Positions 6,100 to 10,809 of a stretch of DNA of 10,809 bases are shown in pieces. The DNA is from Gammaproteobacteria bacterium (lineage in GTDB: Bacteria > Pseudomonadota > Gammaproteobacteria > HK1): the NCBI GenBank assembly GCA_020444775.1, contig JAGRHX010001007.1, positions 1 to 10,809 of the forward strand. The letters are read 5' to 3'. The stretch's first letter is position 1; the number at the start of each line of letters is the position of its first letter. A program made the position numbers and the translations under genes. The notes beneath the pieces were generated by a model that had not been told where the DNA came from, made no database searches, and saw only the letters and a program-made list of their open reading frames with translations.

Positions 6100-9000
6100 G
6101 TGCCCGTCGCTCCGCATTTCCCACGACGAACGTTGCGAACCGTCGCATCTATCCTGAGTTGGATCGGCGTCGCGGGCGTGCTCTGGCTGGCGACGGCGCT
6201 GGTGGCCCACGCTGCGGATGCGCCCCGGACCGCGAGTCGGGTGTTGCTGCTCTATGCCTATCATCCAACCTTTGCTTCTTCCCGACCGATCGCGGACGGC
6301 GTCGACCGGGTCCTAGGCGGCCGCAACGTGCAGCTCGACGTCGAGTACATGGACAGCAAGCGTCATCCGCGGCTGTCGGATCGGGAGGTCTTCACCAATC
6401 TGCTGCGCCACAAGCTGGACCGGTTACCGGCGTACGATGTGGTGCTGGCCTCGGACGACAACGCGCTGGATTTCGCGCTCGAGCACCAGGACGGCCTCTT
6501 CAGGGGGGCACCAATCGTGTTCCTGGCCGTCAACGATCTGCGCAAGGCGCATGCGTTGGATGCCAACCCACGAGTGACTGGCGTGGTCGAGCACGTGTCG
6601 ATGGCCGACACGGTGCGTCTGGCGCGGCGCCTGTCACCCGAGCTGCGCGAGATCTTCGCGGTCGTAGATGACACCACCAGCGGCCGTGCCGACCTTCAGG
6701 CCTGGCAGGCCCTGGGCGAGCGGCTGGATGGTGTGCGTCTACGTCATCTCAGCATGGCGAACACCAGCTGGTCGGAGCTCGAGAGCTGGATCGCCAATCG
6801 CGAGCCCGGACAGGCCTTGTTACGTCTGGCCTTGTTCCGTGATCGTGAAGGGCAGGTGATCAGCTATCCCGATTCGGTCCGCCTGCTGGCGGCCAACGAG
6901 GTGGCACCGGTATACGCCCTGCGCAAGCACGAGGTCGGTCTGGGCGCGGTCGGTGGGGTCGTGGTCGACTTCGAGGCTCAGGGCGAGGCCGCGGCGCGTC
7001 TGGCGCTGGCCATCCTCGGCGGTACAGCGGTCGCCGACCTGCCGATCCTGCGCGAGAGCCCGAACGTTCCGACACTGGACGGACAGGCGTTGGCGCGCGC
7101 CGGTCTCGACCCGCGGCGCGCGCCACCCCGAAGCGTGGTCGTCAATCCGCCCGCAGCGCCCGACTACGGCGGTCTGGCCGTGATCCTGTCGCTGGCCAGC
7201 GCCTTGCTGATGGCCGTGGTCCTGCTGCAATGGGTTCAGGGCGTGCGCCGGCGTCGTGAGCAGGCGCTCGTGTACGCCAGTGAGCAGCGCTTGCGTGAGA
7301 GCGAGGCGCGCTATCGCACCCTGGTGGAGAACGCGCCGGAGGCGATCGTGCTGTTCGATCTGGATCTGATGCGGTTCATCGACGCCAACGCCAACGCCCT
7401 CGAGCTGTTCGGGCTGGAGCGTGAGCAGCTTCAGTCCCGGGATCCGATCTCGCTGAGCCCTCGGCTGCAGCCGTGCGGCACCTCATCGGCCGAACTGGCC
7501 CTAACGCTGCTGGCGCGGGCCGAGTCCGGCGAGCGTGTGCTGTTCGAGTGGACGCATCTGCACTCTAGCGGGCGCAGCGTGCCGACCGAGGTGCAGCTGG
7601 TGATGTTGCCGTTCACCGGGCGCCGTCTGCTTCGCGCCAGCATCAGGGATGTCAGCGAGCGATTGGCCGCGCAGAACGCTCTGATGGTCAAGTCGGCGCA
7701 GCTCGAAGCGACGCTTCAGAACACCGACGAGGGCATCTGCATGGTCGATGCCGATATGGTCATGGTGGCCTACAACCGGCGCTTCCTGGAGCTGTTCGAT
7801 CTGCCCGAGGAACGCTTCTCGCCGGGTGACCCACTGATCGACTTCGTGCGTTACAACGTCGAGCGGGGGGAGTACGGCACGGGCGACACCGAGCAACTGG
7901 TGCAGCGGTACATGGACAAGGCGCGCCAGAGCGCGCCGCATCGTTCGCTGCACATCAGGCCGGATGGGATGGTGCTGGAGATGCGTCTGCGCGCGCTGCC
8001 CGACGGCGGTTTCGTCAAGAGCTACACCGACATCACCGAGACTCACCGGCTGTCTGAGCGTCTGCTGTACCAGGCGCGTCACGACTCGCTGACCGATCTG
8101 CTCAATCGCCGCGAGTTCGAGGCCTGCTTGCGTCGTGTCCTGGACGATTGCGTCGATCGCGGTGGTGAGCATGCCGTGTGCTTTCTCGATCTGGACCAGT
8201 TCAAGATCATCAACGACACCTGCGGTCACGCCGCCGGCGATGAGCTGTTGCGTCAGCTCGGACGCATGCTGAGCACGTGTGTGCGCGAGACTGACAGCCT
8301 GGCGCGTCTGGGTGGTGATGAGTTTGCGGTGCTGCTGAACGATTGCGATGGTATCCATGCGCGCCGCCTGGCCCTGGAGCTGCGCGACGCGGTCGAGGCC
8401 TTCCGCTTCAGCTGGCGGGGCAAGCTGTTCAGGGTTGGGGTGAGCATCGGCGTGGTCCCGGTCAATGCCCACAGCGGCACCGTCAACGAGGTGCTCAGCG
8501 CGGCCGACACCGCTTGCTATGCGGCCAAGGACCAGGGCCGCAATCGAGTCCATGTGCACACGGAGAACGACACTGAGCTCAGCATCCGCCAGGGTGAGAT
8601 GCACTGGGCGCTGCGGCTGCAGCAGGCCATCGACGACGACCGTCTGTGTCTGGTGTGTCAACCCATCCACGCACTGTCCGCGACGGCGGAGCGTGGCGAG
8701 CACTACGAGCTGTTGGTGCGTTTGCTGGACGAGGATGGCAGCCTGATTGGCCCTGACAAGTTCCTGCCGGCGGCGGAACGCTACAGCCTGATTGGTGCGC
8801 TGGACCGTTGGGTGGTGAAACGCGCCCTGTCGATCCTGGGCGACGATCCGCGTGCCCTGGCCAGGCTGAGCGCGTGCGCGATCAATCTCTCGGGTCAGTC
8901 ATTGGGCGATGACGAGTTTCTGGACTTCATCACCGACGCGATTCGTGCGAGTGGCGTGCCGGCCGACAAGATCGTGTTCGAGCTGACCGAGACTGCCGCC

Positions 9001-9366
9001 ATCTCGAATCTGGGTACAGCGACGCATTTCATGCAGTCACTGAAGCGAATCGGCTGCCGTTTCGCACTCGACGACTTTGGCAGCGGATTGTCGTCGTTTG
9101 CCTACCTGAAGAACCTTCCCGTGGATTTCTTGAAGATCGACGGCATGTTCGTGAAGGACATCGTCGATGACCCGATTGATATGGCGCTGGTCAACTCGAT
9201 CAACGAGATCGGCCATGTCATGGGCAAGCGCACAATCGCCGAGCGCGTCGAGAACGAGGCAGTATTGAACCGGCTTCGACAGATGGGTGTCGACTATGTC
9301 CAAGGGTATCTGATCGGCAAGCCGCGTCCCTTCCAGACGGCACAGCAGCTGCGCGAAGCGTCCTGA
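6100..9366 (+). CDS. Membrane cyclic-di-GMP enzyme: ABC-binding sensor, PAS-PAS, GGDEF-EAL
   Basis: Bifunctional-type cyclic-di-GMP synthase/phosphodiesterase with a periplasmic sensor; 1088 residues from GTG 6100. Order: signal peptide with RR near the start, hydrophobic core about 18-35 and an AHA|AD cleavage-like site near 38; a domain resembling the ABC-transporter substrate-binding family found on bacterial sensors (VLLLYAYHPTFASSRPI from 48, VVLASDDNALDFAL, APIVFLAVNDL); one membrane helix about 358-378; PAS about 400-520 (SEARYRTLVENAPEAIVLFD); a second PAS about 534-648 (LQNTDEGICMVD), ending SYTDITE; GGDEF from about 655 with intact GGDEF at 738-742 and the product-inhibition I-site RETD at 729-732; and an EAL domain with E-L-L at 870-872 instead of EAL. 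EAL catalytic elements otherwise look present: NLSGQSL, ELTET, D991-D992 in DDFGSG, LKIDG, E1048 in AERVEN, VQGY. Both activities are therefore plausible. The start is uncertain: TTG 6133 gives a shorter signal peptide, and the frame is open back to 5845. Probably transcribed apart from the operon, 235 nt downstream of it. Confidence 0.9.
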   Translation: MPVAPHFPRRTLRTVASILSWIGVAGVLWLATALVAHAADAPRTASRVLLLYAYHPTFASSRPIADGVDRVLGGRNVQLDVEYMDSKRHPRLSDREVFTNLLRHKLDRLPAYDVVLASDDNALDFALEHQDGLFRGAPIVFLAVNDLRKAHALDANPRVTGVVEHVSMADTVRLARRLSPELREIFAVVDDTTSGRADLQAWQALGERLDGVRLRHLSMANTSWSELESWIANREPGQALLRLALFRDREGQVISYPDSVRLLAANEVAPVYALRKHEVGLGAVGGVVVDFEAQGEAAARLALAILGGTAVADLPILRESPNVPTLDGQALARAGLDPRRAPPRSVVVNPPAAPDYGGLAVILSLASALLMAVVLLQWVQGVRRRREQALVYASEQRLRESEARYRTLVENAPEAIVLFDLDLMRFIDANANALELFGLEREQLQSRDPISLSPRLQPCGTSSAELALTLLARAESGERVLFEWTHLHSSGRSVPTEVQLVMLPFTGRRLLRASIRDVSERLAAQNALMVKSAQLEATLQNTDEGICMVDADMVMVAYNRRFLELFDLPEERFSPGDPLIDFVRYNVERGEYGTGDTEQLVQRYMDKARQSAPHRSLHIRPDGMVLEMRLRALPDGGFVKSYTDITETHRLSERLLYQARHDSLTDLLNRREFEACLRRVLDDCVDRGGEHAVCFLDLDQFKIINDTCGHAAGDELLRQLGRMLSTCVRETDSLARLGGDEFAVLLNDCDGIHARRLALELRDAVEAFRFSWRGKLFRVGVSIGVVPVNAHSGTVNEVLSAADTACYAAKDQGRNRVHVHTENDTELSIRQGEMHWALRLQQAIDDDRLCLVCQPIHALSATAERGEHYELLVRLLDEDGSLIGPDKFLPAAERYSLIGALDRWVVKRALSILGDDPRALARLSACAINLSGQSLGDDEFLDFITDAIRASGVPADKIVFELTETAAISNLGTATHFMQSLKRIGCRFALDDFGSGLSSFAYLKNLPVDFLKIDGMFVKDIVDDPIDMALVNSINEIGHVMGKRTIAERVENEAVLNRLRQMGVDYVQGYLIGKPRPFQTAQQLREAS

Positions 9367-9420
9367 TCGCGGCGCGGTTCCGATGCCCTCCGCGAGCCGA
9401 CTTTGGCGCTACGCTGGAGC

Positions 9421-9449
9421 CCGGCCCGCCGCGACGGCAGGCGGACCGG
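9421..9449. terminator. Hairpin between convergent genes, possible bidirectional terminator
   Basis: CCGGCCCGCC (9421-9430) pairs with GGCGGACCGG (9440-9449) with one mismatch and a 9-nt loop. It sits in the 111-nt gap between the stop of the GGDEF-EAL gene and the stop of gltD on the other strand. No T-run follows on either strand, so termination without Rho is doubtful. Confidence 0.4.
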
Positions 9450-9477
9450 TCAGGACGTGGGATTGATTCATAGCCCC

Positions 9478-10809
9478 TCAAGGCAGCTGGGTCGACCCCA
9501 TCAGGTAGCGATCGATCTCGCGGGCCGCCTCACGCCCCTCGTTGATGGCGCGAACCACCAGGGACTGGCCGCGACGACAGTCGCCAGCCGCGAACACCTT
9601 TGCCTGATTGGTGTCGTAGCGACCGTATACGGCCTTGTAGTTGGAGCGCTCGTCGTAGTCGATCCCGAGTGGGTCGGATACCGCGTGCTCGGGGCCCAGA
9701 AAGCCCATCGAGAGCAGCACCAGGTCCGCCGGCCAGGTCCGCTCGCTGCCGGCGACGTTCTCGAAGCGACCATCCTTGAAGGCGACGTCCACGGTCTTCA
9801 GCGCCTTGACCCGGCCCTGCTCGTCGGCGACGAACTCGGTGGTCGAGATGCAGTAGACGCGTGGGTCATCGCCCTGCACGGCGGCGGCTTCCTGATGAGC
9901 GTAGTCGGTGCGGAAGATCACCGGCCAGGTCGGCCATGGGTTGTTCGCGCCGCGCTCCGCTGGAGGTCTAGGGAACAGCTCGAAGTTCGTGACCGACTTG
10001 CAGCCATGTCGTAGCGAGGTTCCGATGCAATCGGCGCCGGTGTCGCCGCCACCGATCACGATGACATGCTTGTCCTTGGCGGAGATGTACTTGCCGTCGC
10101 TGAGGTTGGAATCCAGCAGGCTGCGGGTGTTCGCACGCAGGAACTCCATGGCGAAGTGCACGCCGTCCAGCTCGCGACCGGGGATCGGTAGATCGCGTGG
10201 CACGGTAGCGCCGGTTGCCAGCAGCAGGGCGTCGTTGTTCTCGCGCAGCCGGTTGACGTCGATGCTGCCATTGCTGCCATCCCCGACATTCGCATTGGTG
10301 ACGAAGCGAATGCCCTCGGCGCGTAGCAGGTCGATACGTCGGTCGACCACCGTGGTCTTGTCCAGCTTCATGTTCGGAATTCCGTACATGAGCAGCCCAC
10401 CGATACGATCGTCGCGCTCATAGACGGTCACCTCGTGTCCCGCCTGATTGAGCTGCGCGGCCGCCGAAAGCCCGGCCGGGCCGGAACCGACGATCGCGAC
10501 GGTCTTGCCGGTGCGTTCAGCCGGTGGTCGAGCAACGACCCAGCCCTCGGCGAAGCCCCGATCGATGATCGCCATCTCGATGTTCTTGATGGTCACCGGT
10601 GGATCGGTAATCCCCAGCACGCACGCACCCTCGCACGGCGCGGGGCAGACCCGGCCGGTGAACTCCGGGAAGTTATTGGTCTTGTGCAGGCGATCGAGCG
10701 CGTCACGCCAGTGATCCCGGTAGACCAGATCGTTCCACTCGGGAATCAGGTTGTAGATCGGACAACCATCATTGGACTGGCAGAAGGGTACGCCGCAATC
10801 CATGCAGCG
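9478..10809 (-). CDS. gltD: Glutamate synthase (NADPH) small subunit, 5'-truncated
   Basis: Small (beta) subunit of bacterial glutamate synthase. It takes electrons from NADPH through FAD and passes them to the large subunit GltB, which makes two glutamates from glutamine and 2-oxoglutarate. The frame runs open to the window edge and reads [10 protein letters not shown] at once, which in this family lies about 35-45 residues from the start, so the N-terminus is outside the window; 443 codons are visible. Iron-sulfur-type Cys clusters are [15 protein letters not shown] and CPAPCEGAC. Then come the FAD-binding [13 protein letters not shown] with [15 protein letters not shown], the NADPH-binding [34 protein letters not shown], and the C-terminal FAD motif [21 protein letters not shown]. 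No disruption is seen. Expected neighbour gltB would be to the right of the window, upstream on this strand. Related GltD-like subunits serve other oxidoreductases (for example PreT-type enzymes), but the sequence style favours true GltD. Confidence 0.93.
   Translation of the reverse strand, partial: RCMDCGVPFCQSNDGCPIYNLIPEWNDLVYRDHWRDALDRLHKTNNFPEFTGRVCPAPCEGACVLGITDPPVTIKNIEMAIIDRGFAEGWVVARPPAERTGKTVAIVGSGPAGLSAAAQLNQAGHEVTVYERDDRIGGLLMYGIPNMKLDKTTVVDRRIDLLRAEGIRFVTNANVGDGSNGSIDVNRLRENNDALLLATGATVPRDLPIPGRELDGVHFAMEFLRANTRSLLDSNLSDGKYISAKDKHVIVIGGGDTGADCIGTSLRHGCKSVTNFELFPRPPAERGANNPWPTWPVIFRTDYAHQEAAAVQGDDPRVYCISTTEFVADEQGRVKALKTVDVAFKDGRFENVAGSERTWPADLVLLSMGFLGPEHAVSDPLGIDYDERSNYKAVYGRYDTNQAKVFAAGDCRRGQSLVVRAINEGREAAREIDRYLMGSTQLP

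Noticed and set aside
5990..6157. A 55-codon open frame from ATG 5990, with a duplicated PWSSAT unit and three Cys, considered as a TOMM precursor peptide.
   Set aside because: No Shine-Dalgarno sequence precedes it, the Ser/Thr repeat is a by-product of the 18-bp tandem duplication, it sits in mid-peptide instead of a C-terminal core, and its end overlaps the GGDEF-EAL gene.
6024..6671. Long + strand open frame of about 215 codons overlapping the start of the GGDEF-EAL gene.
   Set aside because: Arg/Pro/Gly-rich composition typical of an off-frame reading of high-GC coding DNA; the overlapping frame has recognisable domains.
7501..8703. Antisense open frame of 400 codons across the PAS and GGDEF region.
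   Set aside because: It lies entirely opposite a gene with clear PAS and GGDEF motifs, and its His/Gln/Arg-rich translation shows no recognisable family.

Overview
The window is a high-GC bacterial chromosome segment with dense, tightly packed genes. Codon use is strongly biased to G/C at third positions, and GTG is a plausible start for three of the genes. The genes at the right (a gltD-type glutamate synthase small subunit and a GGDEF-EAL protein with a periplasmic sensor) look like ordinary chromosomal genes of a Gammaproteobacterium, perhaps a Chromatiales or Ectothiorhodospira-type sulfur bacterium. That placement is a guess from overall protein style, not from a marker gene.

Region 1 (2-5864, + strand) is a four-gene, translationally coupled operon, cut at its 5' end by the window. 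It encodes a fused azoline-forming cyclodehydratase (leader-binding/E1-like part plus YcaO domain), a SagB-type FMN dehydrogenase, an alpha/beta hydrolase, and a LuxE-like carboxylate-activating (adenylating) enzyme. The first two are the core machinery of thiazole/oxazole-modified microcins (TOMMs): YcaO cyclises Cys/Ser/Thr of a precursor peptide to azolines and the dehydrogenase oxidises them to azoles. The hydrolase and the LuxE-like enzyme are not standard TOMM parts. Their tight coupling (gaps of 9 and 2 nt, one 1-nt overlap) suggests an additional acyl or carboxylate chemistry on the product. No precursor peptide, transporter or leader protease is visible, so those would lie to the left.

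Region 2 (5865-6099) is a gene-free gap with a strong GC-rich hairpin, several copies of the 6-mer GTCGCC in both orientations, and a perfect 18-bp tandem duplication. It separates the biosynthetic operon from the next gene and may hold that gene's control region.

Region 3 (6100-9366, + strand) is one large membrane-anchored cyclic-di-GMP enzyme: signal peptide, ABC-type substrate-binding-like sensor, transmembrane helix, two PAS modules, GGDEF with an I-site, and an EAL-family domain carrying ELL at its signature. Whether it serves the upstream operon is unknown; it looks separately transcribed.

Region 4 (9478-10809, - strand) is the 3' part of gltD, convergent with the GGDEF-EAL gene. A GC-rich hairpin sits between the two stop codons. 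I saw no rRNA, tRNA, CRISPR array or insertion sequence.
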